NCBI GenBank assembly: GCA_054661495.1
Contig: BAAFSQ010000151.1
Span: 1 to 23,892 of the forward strand
Reading direction: 5' to 3'
DNA from: Zygophlyctis sp. KS116
Lineage: Eukaryota; Chytridiomycota
DNA: 23,892 nt
The notes beneath the pieces were generated by a model. That model was not told where the DNA came from. It saw only the letters and a program-made list of their open reading frames with translations, and ran no database searches. The number at the start of each line of letters is the position of its first letter. Positions within the stretch are counted from its first letter, which is position 1. A program made the position numbers and the translations under genes. Shown here one piece after another: positions 1 to 8,460 of this stretch.

Positions 1-60
1 TAGAAAATGACAAATTCACCGGCTCCTTAGGAACTTGTCGTCCAAAGAGTGAATTAGGTC
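1..60 (-). repeat. Inverted copy of the Cys-rich gene repeat (copy A)
   Basis: Bases 1-60 are almost the exact reverse complement of 23342-23402, and bases 18-60 match the reverse complement of 23850-23892. The match is coding sequence of the Cys-rich family, so this is gene-family homology and not a transposon end. Confidence 0.85.
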
Positions 61-125
61 CGCATGGGCCAGAAACGGCTGCTCCTCTTGCAAATGATCC
101 ACTAAGCCTCCTTTGGTACGCTTAA
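1..125 (+). CDS. Cysteine-rich repeat protein, C-terminal fragment (5' end outside window)
   Basis: The reading frame begins at base 3 and is open from the window edge to TAA at 123-125, giving about 40 residues. It contains F-T-G-S-L-G-T-C-R-P-K-S-E-L-G followed by a proline/alanine tail (P-E-T-A-A-P-L-A-N-D-P). The same peptide occurs twice in the minus-strand gene at the other end of the window, so this is the 3' end of a paralogue in inverted orientation. It ends in its own tail (L-S-L-L-W-Y-A) rather than the long 10-residue repeat array of the other copy. Function unknown; by analogy with its relative it is probably a secreted multi-domain Cys-rich protein. The 5' part, including any signal peptide, is not visible. 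Confidence 0.7.
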   Translation, partial: ENDKFTGSLGTCRPKSELGPHGPETAAPLANDPLSLLWYA

Positions 126-218
126 AAATGAATTAGATTTTACAATAAATCCTCTTACAATCTGATTTATTAGAATATTTTTTAAAAAAAAAGAGAAATT
201 TTGTTCCAAAAACATTAA

Positions 219-1219
219 ATGAGAATTATTGTCAAGGGAATTTCTACAGAGAATTTCAAAGATTGGAATTCTAAATTCTCTTCTTGGAATCTCTCTGATT
301 CCTATTACTCTCCTCAAAAGTCTTTTTTATTCTCAAATGTTGAAAATTACAAAGATTTTATTTCTACTTTTGATGGAATTAAATGGAAGGGAGATACTCT
401 ACTAGTACAAGAATCAATCTTTCCTCCATACATTCCTCCAGTGGTGAATGCTAAAGAAGATTTCAAATTAGAAATTCCAGAGTCTGACAGATTTAAATTT
501 ATTCATGAAAAACTGGAAAAAGATGGTTGGAAGATTGGGAAATTTAATAGGAAAATTGCAGTATTCAAAACTAGAGATCCAAAAACTAGGAAATTTAGAA
601 TAATTAATCCAGAAAATTACAGGAATAATTATTTTCGGTTTTCTGAAAAGGATATTGGATTCAAGTCTGTAAAGGACATTACATGGTCTATCTCTCATTC
701 TTCTCCTTGTGGATCTACTTGTGGATCTAGTGATGAATCTAGTGATGAATCAGAACAAGATCAACCAAAAGATCAAACAGATCAACTAGACCATACAGAT
801 CAAACAGATCAAACAGATCAATTAGAAAAAGTAGAAATTCCAAATTCTGAAAAAAGAGATACTGTTGTGATTAATACAGAATCTCTAAGATCTCTAGTGT
901 TTCCAACTTGTGTATCTGCAAATTTATTTGATTTTGGACAAGATATAGTACAAGAGCCAGTTTTACAAGAAGAAAATGTAAAAGTTTTAAAGAGTTTTTC
1001 TACGACTAGATTGTTTTTTCTTCATTTGGAGTCTAGAAATGATAGATCAGTTTGGGATAAATGCATTTTTAAAAGGTATTTGTATTATAAATTTGAAAAT
1101 TTAGAGAAAATTTAGACTATGAACAAGAATGGAAAGATAAAAGAGAAGAATATACAGTTTTATTTAAAAAGAGACACAAGGATGCAACAAGGAGAAGAAG
1201 TAGATATTTTAATAAATAG
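219..1219 (+). CDS. NOP8: Nop8/NOL8-like nucleolar 60S biogenesis protein, 2 exons
   Basis: Exons 219-1075 and 1105-1219, joined over a 29-nt GTA...TAG intron, give 323 residues. Without splicing the frame ends at once; with splicing it continues as E-N-L-D-Y-E-Q-E-W then K-R-H-K-D-A-T-R-R-R, which fits the C-terminal block of the Nop8/NOL8 family (acidic-aromatic stretch, E-W, K-R-R-H-K, basic end). The N-terminus (1-70) looks like a degenerate RRM, followed by a G-W-K-I-G-K-F-N-R-K-I-A-V segment like the conserved post-RRM motif of NOL8. The middle (about 170-200) is a low-complexity D-Q-T-D-Q repeat. In yeast Nop8 is needed for 60S subunit assembly. The family call rests on motif memory; the intron is well supported by frame and motif. 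Confidence 0.65.
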
Positions 1220-1282
1220 AATTAGATTTAATCATTTTAGTAGCGGTACTTTTTTGTACTTGAGTAAATCAGTAAATTAAAC

Positions 1283-1300
1283 CCCAGCGCTCATCGCGAA
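1283..1300 (+). promoter_or_regulatory. GC-rich G1/S-like motif before PCNA
   Basis: The short spacer before the PCNA start carries AGCGC and TCGCGAA within 18 bases in otherwise AT-rich DNA. These resemble E2F/MCB-type S-phase sites (TTCGCG core) known to drive PCNA in fungi and animals. Motif match only. Confidence 0.35.
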
Positions 1301-1309
1301 TTTAAAGAA

Positions 1310-2123
1310 ATGTTGGAAGCCAGACTCAGTAAAGCCTCTCTGTTGAAAAAGATTCTAGATTCAGTAAAAGATTTGATTACTGATGTTAACTTTGACTGTT
1401 CGGATGCTGGTATTGCACTACAAGCCATGGACTCTTCTCATGTTGCACTGGTTGTATTGTTGCTTCGTCAGCAAGGATTTGAACATTATAGATGTGATAG
1501 AAATATGTCTATAGGAATGAATATAACTTCTCTTACAAAAGTTGTTAAAATTGCTGGGCCGGATGATTCTATAACTCTAAAAGCAAATGATAAAGCAGAT
1601 GTACTTAATTTACTCTTTGAATCCCCAAATGAGGATAGAATGTGTGAATTTGAACTTAAACTTATGGATATTGATGCGGAACATTTGGGAATTCCTACAG
1701 CTCCGTATAATGCAGTTATTAAAATGCCTTCTGGTGAATTTGCACGTATTATTCGTGATATTTCAGTGTTATCAGAGTCTGGTAAGTATTTTAACTAATT
1801 TTAAAGTGACTATTGATGTTATCAAGGAAGGAATACGGTTTTCAGCTTCTGGGGATGCAGGAAAAGGTTCAGTAACTATTAAACCTTCTTCAGGATCAAT
1901 TGATGATGAGTCTGACAAGTCTGTCACTATTGAACTTAATTGTCCAGTCTCTATGACTTTTTCAGTCAAATATTTGATGAATTTCACCAAAGCAACAGCA
2001 CTCTCTGAATATGTAATTTTAAGTATGACTGAAGAAGTTCCTGCCTTGGTAGAATATAAAGCTCATGATGCGGGTTACATCAGATTTTATTTAGCTCCAA
2101 AATTAGGAGAAGATGAAGAGTAA
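1310..2123 (+). CDS. PCNA: PCNA, DNA polymerase sliding clamp, 2 exons
   Basis: Exons 1310-1781 and 1807-2123 (25-nt intron 1782-1806, GTAAGT, ACTAAT branch-like motif, AAG) give 262 residues, the usual PCNA length. Clear family landmarks are M-L-E-A-R-L at the start, the D-N-centre-loop type region L-G-I-P, M-P-S-G-E-F-A-R-I, G-I-R-F-S-A-S-G-D, and the C-terminus Y-L-A-P-K-L-G-E-D-E-E. The splice site falls between S-E-S and V-T-I-D-V, exactly where other PCNAs read through, so the intron is certain in position to within a few bases. PCNA forms a homotrimeric ring that tethers replicative polymerases and PIP-box partners in the nucleus. Its stop codon lies only 7 bp from the convergent TBCCD1 stop, so the two 3' UTRs must overlap the neighbour's coding sequence. 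Confidence 0.97.
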
Positions 2124-2130
2124 AAAAATT

Positions 2131-3465
2131 TCAAGGCATCTCTTGAGATAATTTGATGTATTCTTGAGTCAACTGAGAAGACTTTAACCATTTTGAGACT
2201 GAATCTTGAATTTCTTGAAAGAAATCTGGATATATTCTACTATTTACATTTATAAATTCCCTTAATTCTTGTAGAGTAGATTCATTTTTAGACATTTGTA
2301 GTCTATATTCTTTTGGAATTTCTAAACAGCAACTTGAGAGAATTTTAGATTTTTGAATATTAAATGGTAAAGATTCCATCATAAATCCATTTGGATCTAG
2401 TATAGATATCTTTTTAGAATTCAAGGTATTCCAAGAATCCCAATTATTAATTGATAAATCTAATCCTGAATTTTCCAAATCTTCTCCATGTCCATCCCAA
2501 CAAAAATCAATAGGAGAGAATTCCAAACTTGAACTATTTAAAATTACAGATTTTAAGACTGCATATAAACTAATCTTTAAACTATATGAATTCTGAATCC
2601 ATAACTGTTTACAAACACCTTTTATACTGCATGAAAATCCATAATCTACACTTATAACCGTACTACACGATATATATACACTAGAATTTGAAATATTTGA
2701 AATATAAACAGATTCTACATTTCCTAGAATATATATAGTACAATCTAAACAACTTTAAAATTAGTATAAATAGAAATACCTTGAAATAATTACAGACTTG
2801 CAGTCTTTTAAAACTATTACATTTTTACTTTTCCCTTGAATGATTTGTTTGTCATTATTCTCTTTAGGAAGAGTATCTATAGATTCCATAATTTCCTGAA
2901 TTTCCACAAATCCCAAATCCATTTTAGGAACCAAATCTACATCTAGCACTAATAAATTTAAAATATCCAGTACTAGATCTTTTGATACTTTTAAAAAGTC
3001 TGTATTTTCCAGTTTTAAATATCCAGGATTCTGAATAGTAGAAATACAATACATAAATTCTCTGATTTGAGACTTCCAGAATTCTAGAGTTTTTGTATAT
3101 TTCTCTTGTACTTCTGAGCTGCATTCTATTGTCCCTCTATTCCCTCCAATAGTAGAAGTACCACTAGAGCCACTAGAGACAGTACCAGTACCAGTGGAGC
3201 GTGTATTGTTGTACTGGTACTGCAACTGGTTAAACAGTACAATACACAAGAATAAAATACTGTTTTCTACTAATGCTAGAGTCTCTAAAATCACTTTAGA
3301 CTCTTGCATGTCCATAAACTCTGAAAGAAATTCTATAGTTACAGTGTCTTTGAGACTATAGCCTCTAGAATTTACTAAGCTAGACAGACTTATAAACTGC
3401 TCAAAAGACTGAAAGGATTTTAGAACTGGAATATTCAATAAATAAATGTATTCTACTAGTTGCAT
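2131..3465 (-). CDS. TBCCD1: TBCC domain-containing protein 1 homologue, 2 exons
   Basis: Exons 3465-2780 and 2752-2131, joined over a 27-nt intron (2753-2779, GTATTT...ACTAAT...AAAG), give 435 residues (human about 557). Residues about 214-310 form a TBCC/C-CAP beta-helix with short repeating strands (K-D-C-K-S-V-I-I-S, C-T-I-Y-I-L-G, S-S-V-Y-I-S). The C-terminal part after the helix (L-D-P-N-G-F, L-P-F, then K-W-L-K-S-S near the end) matches TBCCD1 rather than TBCC or RP2. Where TBCC and RP2 have the catalytic arginine after Q-x, this protein reads Q-L-W, in line with TBCCD1 lacking tubulin-GAP activity. TBCCD1 links centrosomes or basal bodies to the nucleus in animals, algae and trypanosomes. 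Divergent from the MADS gene with a 67-bp shared promoter. Confidence 0.8.
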
Positions 3466-3482
3466 AATAATCCGACTATAAA

Positions 3483-3500
3483 GACGTCACTTGTACGTCA
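3483..3500. promoter_or_regulatory. CRE/ATF-like sites in the TBCCD1-MADS divergent promoter
   Basis: GACGTCAC and ACGTCA sit 4 bases apart in the 67-bp spacer between the two divergent start codons. They resemble bZIP (CREB/ATF) binding sites. No further evidence. Confidence 0.35.
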
Positions 3501-3532
3501 TTCTACATAAATAAAACCTGAAATAGACTAGA

Positions 3533-4363
3533 ATGGGTAGAAAAAAGATCAAGATTCAACCAATCACAGATGAGAGAAATAGACATGTAATTTCCAATTT
3601 CTAAACTTAGGTGACATTTATGAAGAGAAAGAGTGGGCTAATGAAGAAGGCTTTTGAGTTATCAGTGCTTTGTGATGTTGAAATTGGTTTAATCATCTTT
3701 AATAAGAAGGGTGGGTTACATGAATACTCTTCAAATGATATGTCTAAATTACTCTTTAAATATACAGAGACTGAAACTCCTGTAGAATCTAGAAACAATG
3801 ATTCTGTAATTTTTAAAATACCTTAAAATCTAGTTTCTTAATGATGAAGATCACTTGTATAATGATTCAGGTGATGATGAATCACAACCTTTTACTCCAA
3901 TTAAAGGGAAATCAAGAATGCTTCCTTCTCCAGCAGTTACAGATAAGAAATCTGCAGGTCTTTCTTTAAATATTCCTGGAGCAATTTCACCAGAAATGCC
4001 ATTAAAGAAATTAGAGAATATGATGTTGAATCAATTAATTCCTTTAGAGTCCCCAACCGGAATTGTAATTTTTACTTTTAGTAATTCAAAAAGGATAAAG
4101 ATTCAAATTCACCAACGCAATTGACAAATCTACCTTCACCGACGCAATTATTCGGACTTCCAATCATGTGGAATTTTGATGAAAAACAAATGTCTCCTTT
4201 AATGACTTGGAACAAAATGGCATTGTCTTCAGCTCCAAATGTATCAGGAGGTCTAAAAGAGACAACTTCTCCAAATCATTCTGATGATTCTCCTCCGCCA
4301 AAATCTGCAAGACCTCGTGAAGGTACAGTTCATGAAAGTATTGGGAAAAAGCCAAAGGTTTAA
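3533..4363 (+). CDS. MEF2/Rlm1-type MADS-box transcription factor, 4 exons
   Basis: Exons 3533-3586, 3611-3805, 3834-4064 and 4094-4363 (introns 24, 28 and 29 nt, all phase 0) give 249 residues. The MADS box (1-58) reads [19 protein letters not shown] then [21 protein letters not shown]; the M-G-R-K-K-I start and the following extension ([17 protein letters not shown]) identify the MEF2 type rather than the SRF type. The first 18 codons lie in exon 1, which would be missed without the 24-nt intron. The rest is low complexity (S/T-P rich; possible MAPK sites) and ends in a basic K-K-P-K-V, a likely nuclear localisation signal. Fungal relatives Rlm1/Smp1 respond to the cell-wall integrity MAPK. 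The third intron's 3' end (AAAAAG) is chosen for frame and is the least certain. Confidence 0.88.
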
Positions 4364-5266
4364 TAGAATCTTTCATTTCTAACAGATCTTTTTATTGCAG
4401 TCTGAAAGTCTTTGAGTGCAAGAAGATCTGCTCATGGATGCAAATGTAGCAAACGCCACTGACTTGAATATACGAGATACAAATATTTATAGTAAATAAA
4501 GCAACTCTTTCAAAAAGATCTTGACATTAGCATTGATCGCTGGAGTGGAGTCTCAGGTATAATGTGGTCCTTCACCATTTATCTTTTCTATACAAAATTG
4601 ATCATGTTTATATTTCACATATTTAACAATCTTTTTAAATCAGTGAAATTTACATGTTCTTTAACAACTTAATTTTCTTTTATGTTTACTGATTGACTTG
4701 ATCTATTCTTTTTTTAACCATTATTTCTCATACAACATGACGCCAAATGAGAATATCTTTCTGCCAAAGTTTGTTTCTTCAATTATATTTTTTAGCTATA
4801 AAATGACAAAGACCCGGTTGACAATAAGAATTTGTGATACATTATTTAATCGGTCAGTTATCGATTCAAAAGATCTCTAGCGCCTCTTCACGAGACTTTC
4901 CACCCCCAATTGTTTACTATAAATGGGGCAACTGATGCACTTTACTCTTTCAAAAAAATAAAGCAAATGTTTGACACTAAGATCTTGGCATTGATTCTAC
5001 TACTTCTGTGAATTCACCACTATGGAATAACCCATATTTGTTAAGCTGATCTCTCATCTTTCGACCGTCATAAACCAACAAATTAACAAAAAAATATAAA
5101 ACTCAAAGAAAACAAGAAAAAAACGATAAAACCATTGATAAATAAACAAAAAAAAGTGAACGAATGAAGCACTCTACACCCTTAAAGAAGATACTCTAAA
5201 ATAAAACGGTTTATGATTAGTACTTGCAGAGAGATAAATCATAGTAATTGGAATATTACCTCATCT
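4364..5266. other. Long gene-poor stretch (about 0.9 kb)
   Basis: This is by far the largest gap in a window where genes usually sit less than 100 bp apart. No open frame longer than about 60 codons looks like protein. It holds two weakly similar spots (about 4498-4556 and 4917-5011), each with a CTCTTTCAAAAA run followed by a stretch encoding a hydrophobic signal-peptide-like start. The A-rich run at 5085-5160 shows no structure. No tRNA was recognised. Confidence 0.5.
4967..5011 (+). pseudogene. Possible remnant start of a small secreted protein gene
   Basis: ATG at 4967 opens M-F-D-T-K-I-L-A-L-I-L-L-L-L and then a stop. It follows a TATAAA-like element (4918-4923) and a CTCTTTCAAAAA leader. 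A second, ATG-less version (K-I-L-T-L-A-L-I-A-G-V-E-S-Q, 4519-4554) lies 440 bp upstream after a similar leader. They look like decayed exon-1 copies of a secreted protein family, or chance similarity. Confidence 0.25.
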
Positions 5267-5460
5267 TCAAAATAAATCTGAGTAAGTATTTGAAGGGGAG
5301 TTATCTTTGTAGTCCTCTGCGTAAGCCTTAAAGTTTGTCTTAATTTCCTGCAGCATGTGAAACATTTCCATGCTGTCCGATAATGCTAAATAAAAATAAT
5401 AAAAAGTATCAGGGAGCGAGTTTTAGTACCGATGACTTGAGATTGTTGTGCTGCCGATAA
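5267..5460 (-). CDS. Possible small gene, start not resolved
   Basis: On the minus strand an open stretch reads L-S-A-A-Q-Q-S-Q-V-I, then a possible 44-nt GTA...TTTAG intron (5386-5429), then A-L-S-D-S-M-E-M-F-H-M-L-Q-E-I-K and about 22 more polar residues to TGA at 5267-5269. The composition is protein-like, helical and coiled-coil-prone, as in small subunits of kinetochore, BLOC or similar complexes, but I recognise no family. No in-frame ATG was found upstream before the divergent PXA gene. A short form starting at the internal ATG (M-E-M-F-H) would have 33 residues. Transcript data would be needed to believe it. Confidence 0.25.
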
Positions 5461-5484
5461 TTTTTTAATCCCGCGACATAAACG

Positions 5485-7545
5485 ATGAATAAGGAAATGT
5501 ATGATAGAATAAGACTAGAGTCACTGACATCATCCCCAATCATAGATTTAGAATTGCATCCACTGATAAACTTGTTAATGGCAGAATCGTTGAGTTGGTT
5601 CTCTGCTTTTTCTAATGATCAAGAATTATTTGTTGAAATTTTAAGATCGTTCTCACTCATTTTATCAAATATTGAAAATAGATGTATTAAGATGGACTGG
5701 GTGTTATTACTAGTCAAGGATGTACCAGAACTCTTGGTTTCACACTTGAATGATTATAAACGCGTGTCGTCAATGACTGTTGTCGGTAAATCAATTTCTC
5801 AAATATTTCATGGTCTACAGCCGCATTATGGGATAGATGATCCTAATGAATATACGCGTAAAGTAAGTGAAATGATGATAAATGGTCTATTGTCGCAAAA
5901 AGAATGTGAATCGGATCTAATCAGATATTTTCTAAGAGAAATATTGTCTCAAGTTGTATTGATTCCATTAATAGAACAGCTATCAGAACCAGATACGTTT
6001 TATGAAATATTTTTGGTATATTTTTAGTATTCTTATAAAAATTAGGCTGGAACATCAAGAGATACAGCTAATACTAGTACTGCTGGAAAACCCAATATAA
6101 TTAAAAAAGAAGAATCTAAAAGTAATATTAAATTAGATCAGAAATGGAATGAACAGCCAGACTATAATTTCAATGAAGATGTTAAAAAATCTTTATTTAC
6201 TGTTAAAAATTCATCAAGCAGGAAACCAATTACTCCAAAAGGAGCTTCAGGCTCAATTATTACGAATTCGATAATGTCTGGGTTTAATAAGTTGACTTCA
6301 AAAGGGATTGATAGAGTTTCTTCAGGGTTTGATAAATTAAGGACTACATTCAAGTCTTCAGTAAAGGAGGATGATATATCTCCAAGAAAACCTAGGAGTA
6401 GATTTGCTTCTCCTAAAAGAAGGCTTTCTAAAGAACCAAGTTCTTCACCAGAAAAAGACAAACTGACTAAAATCTCATTCAAGATGCAAAGAGGGCACAA
6501 AAAGAAGTTGTCGGAAAAACTGGATGATTTTTTATTTTCCCCATCACTGCCAAAGTTTTTCGCACCAAGAGTTGAAAAATCTAGAAAGCCTGTAGATATA
6601 ACTGCAGATGTGGAGTCTGGGAATATTTCTGATTCTGCAATTTTTCAACCTTTGGATAATAATGATTCTAATCATAGGCGAACTGTTTCAGAAGCTGCTA
6701 CAGTTTCAATGGAAAAGGTTACACAGTCTCCAAGTAGTGAAATTTTTGATACTGAATCTGAAGCTAGTATATTAGACGAAAAATTGCCCTTTATAGACGA
6801 AGTTTCTCCATCACATTTTTCTTCTTCTTTTGTATCTACCACATCTCTTTTTGATTCTACACAGCCTCTATTTGAAGAATCACCACAAAAACCAAAGGAA
6901 TCGAATTCACTTTATGATTACTGGAAAATGCTGCTTGTTATTTATTCTGAATCTTCTCTAGGCCCGACAAAGATTGGATTTTTAGATTTATCTCGTTATT
7001 CAGGGGTTCGCTTGGAAGATGGAATAATAAATCTAATCAATGGAGTATTTAGATTTTCAGAAAGAGCTGGTTGGATTTGGACTCAATTTATTTTTTTTCT
7101 CAGACCAATTGCAAATTACATTGCCCGTTCCACTATTAATAGGTATTTTCTGGTTTATAATTTCAAGGAAAATAGTCACTGCGGTCTATCATGTAATAAG
7201 TCCTCCACAGACTGCGGCTTATCTTGCATTGATTCGTGAGATAATTTGGCCGAATGGGATGCGTCCTTCAGTCATATATGAAAAATCTGCAGAGGAAAAA
7301 GCGAGGACTAAAGTTGAAGCAGCTCAAAGAATTTTGAAGATATTTCAAGGTAACTTATGATTCCATCAAATCCGGTAGATGCTTTTGGTACAGTATTAGG
7401 AGCAGAAATGGTCAAAGGCTCGGTTTCTGATATAATCAATTGCTTTTCAGTAAAGGATATAAATAAGCATCTGATATTTTTATTATTGGATCTTTTTGTT
7501 GTTAATTTTCTACCAGAATCAATTATCAGAGAAAAACGGACTTGA
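5485..7545 (+). CDS. PXA + nexin-C domain protein lacking PX and RGS domains, 4 exons
   Basis: Exons 5485-6015, 6046-7142, 7168-7349 and 7379-7545 (introns 30, 25, 29 nt) give 658 residues. Residues 1 to about 175 form a PXA (PX-associated) domain: helical, with W-F-S-A-F-S-N-D-Q-E-L-F, D-V-P-E-L-L-V-S-H and L-R-E-I-L-S-Q-V-V-L-I-P-L. Residues about 505-650 form the nexin-C domain, with E-R-A-G-W, S-T-I-N-R-K-I-V, I-I-W-P-N-G-M and N-K-H-L-I-F-L-L-L-D-L. Each intron join restores the family motif. The roughly 330 residues between are basic and serine-rich, with no PX or RGS fold visible. Full-length relatives (Mdm1, SNX13, SNX25) tether ER to other membranes and bind fatty acids through PXA/nexin-C. 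No N-terminal membrane anchor is seen here, so the role may be soluble or use an unseen upstream exon. Confidence 0.85.
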
Positions 7546-7581
7546 TTATAGTTCTGGTATTGAAGTCGTCTATTTGTCAGA

Positions 7582-8358
7582 CTATAACCGATAAAGCCAG
7601 TATGGGAGGCTCACCTGCAGGATAACTAGGAAAGAAAATATGAAAACATCTTTGGAAAATACAGCATAGTAGGAGGAATCATGATTTAGAAATTCTGAAG
7701 GCATAAATATAGAATTTGCAGTTAGAACTATATATCCGGAATGACTGTAAAAATAGCTGTTGCGTCGATTTAGGTAGAATATGGAATTGTAATTGCGTGG
7801 AGATTTGCGCCGCATTGTTCTTTTAATCTTTAAATTCTCTTCTTTTTGATCAGTTTCAAATCTCTCTATAATCATTTGGATTATCTCTAATGGCAATGCT
7901 TTTTTTGGATCTCTTTTTCCAACATTAAGGAGGGCACGAACAAATTCCTTTTCCTTGAATGCATTTTCTCTTTCTAAAAGCCATTCTATAGCCATAGTTT
8001 GTGCCTTTTGAATTTCTAAATGAAAAGGGGGCATATATTTTTTCTTCTTGTAGAGCATTGATATGGTATGGATGATCAATACAATTGGCCAAACAATGAA
8101 CCCTGTCAGGATTGGAATCACTAGTATTCCAGGAAGCAATCCTATCAAAAAACATATGGCAATATTTGGCTTGCTCAACATGATTGATAGAATGCAGTGT
8201 TTCTCTCCTATTCTTTGAAAATGTTCATACAAGCAAAATAATAATGTCAATCCCAATAATCCTACTTGACATGTCAATATCATGATCGAAATTAAGGAAG
8301 TGAATTTCTTTGATGAAATCAATCTGCAAATATGTGAAACCTCAGAGATTTCAGTCAT
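7582..8358 (-). CDS. Lineage-specific membrane protein, paralogue 1
   Basis: Single-exon frame of 258 residues; the start at 8358 (M-T-E-I-S-E) aligns with the start of the paralogue at 9354. Hydrophobic segments lie at about 19-42 and 65-100 (G-L-L-P-G-I-L-V-I-P-I-L, then V-W-P-I-V-L-I-I) and near the C-terminus (about 237-250). Between them is a polar, probably cytosolic region of about 135 residues with H-L-E-I-Q-K-A-Q and L-P-L-E-I-I-Q-M-I-I (155-164), the latter like the first helix of an F-box. No known family recognised. The last bases could instead be spliced by a 33-nt GTGAGC...TATAG intron, giving a slightly different end. It is tandem with paralogue 2, 102 bp apart, and shares an 8-bp promoter motif with it. 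Confidence 0.8.
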   Translation of the reverse strand: MTEISEVSHICRLISSKKFTSLISIMILTCQVGLLGLTLLFCLYEHFQRIGEKHCILSIMLSKPNIAICFLIGLLPGILVIPILTGFIVWPIVLIIHTISMLYKKKKYMPPFHLEIQKAQTMAIEWLLERENAFKEKEFVRALLNVGKRDPKKALPLEIIQMIIERFETDQKEENLKIKRTMRRKSPRNYNSIFYLNRRNSYFYSHSGYIVLTANSIFMPSEFLNHDSSYYAVFSKDVFIFSFLVILQVSLPYWLYRL

Positions 8359-8395
8359 AGTATGATCCAATATTCAAGAATGATGTCAAATTGTA

Positions 8396-8403
8396 AACGT
8401 CAT
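8396..8403 (-). promoter_or_regulatory. ATGACGTT motif upstream of membrane protein 1
   Basis: ATGACGTT (minus strand) ends 37 nt before the start codon at 8358. The identical 8-mer lies 38 nt before the paralogue's start. It resembles a bZIP half-site (TGACGT). Confidence 0.4.
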
Positions 8404-8460
8404 CAATCAATGTTAATGTCAAATGGTTGATTTTAATCTACAAAAGCCTCTCATTAAATA

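Noticed and set aside
1782-1806. Frameshift breaking PCNA
   Set aside because: The 25-nt break has GTAAGT, a branch-like ACTAAT and AAG, and its removal restores the conserved PCNA alignment exactly; the same class of break occurs in over ten other genes.
4065-4081. A 17-nt intron in the MADS gene (GTAATT to TTTTAG)
   Set aside because: Splicing there leads straight into a TAA; the 29-nt choice ending at 4093 keeps the frame and fits the usual size.
4698-4880. 60-codon plus-strand frame in the large gap
   Set aside because: Low-complexity F/Y/N-rich translation typical of AT-rich noncoding DNA, no motif and no promoter signal.
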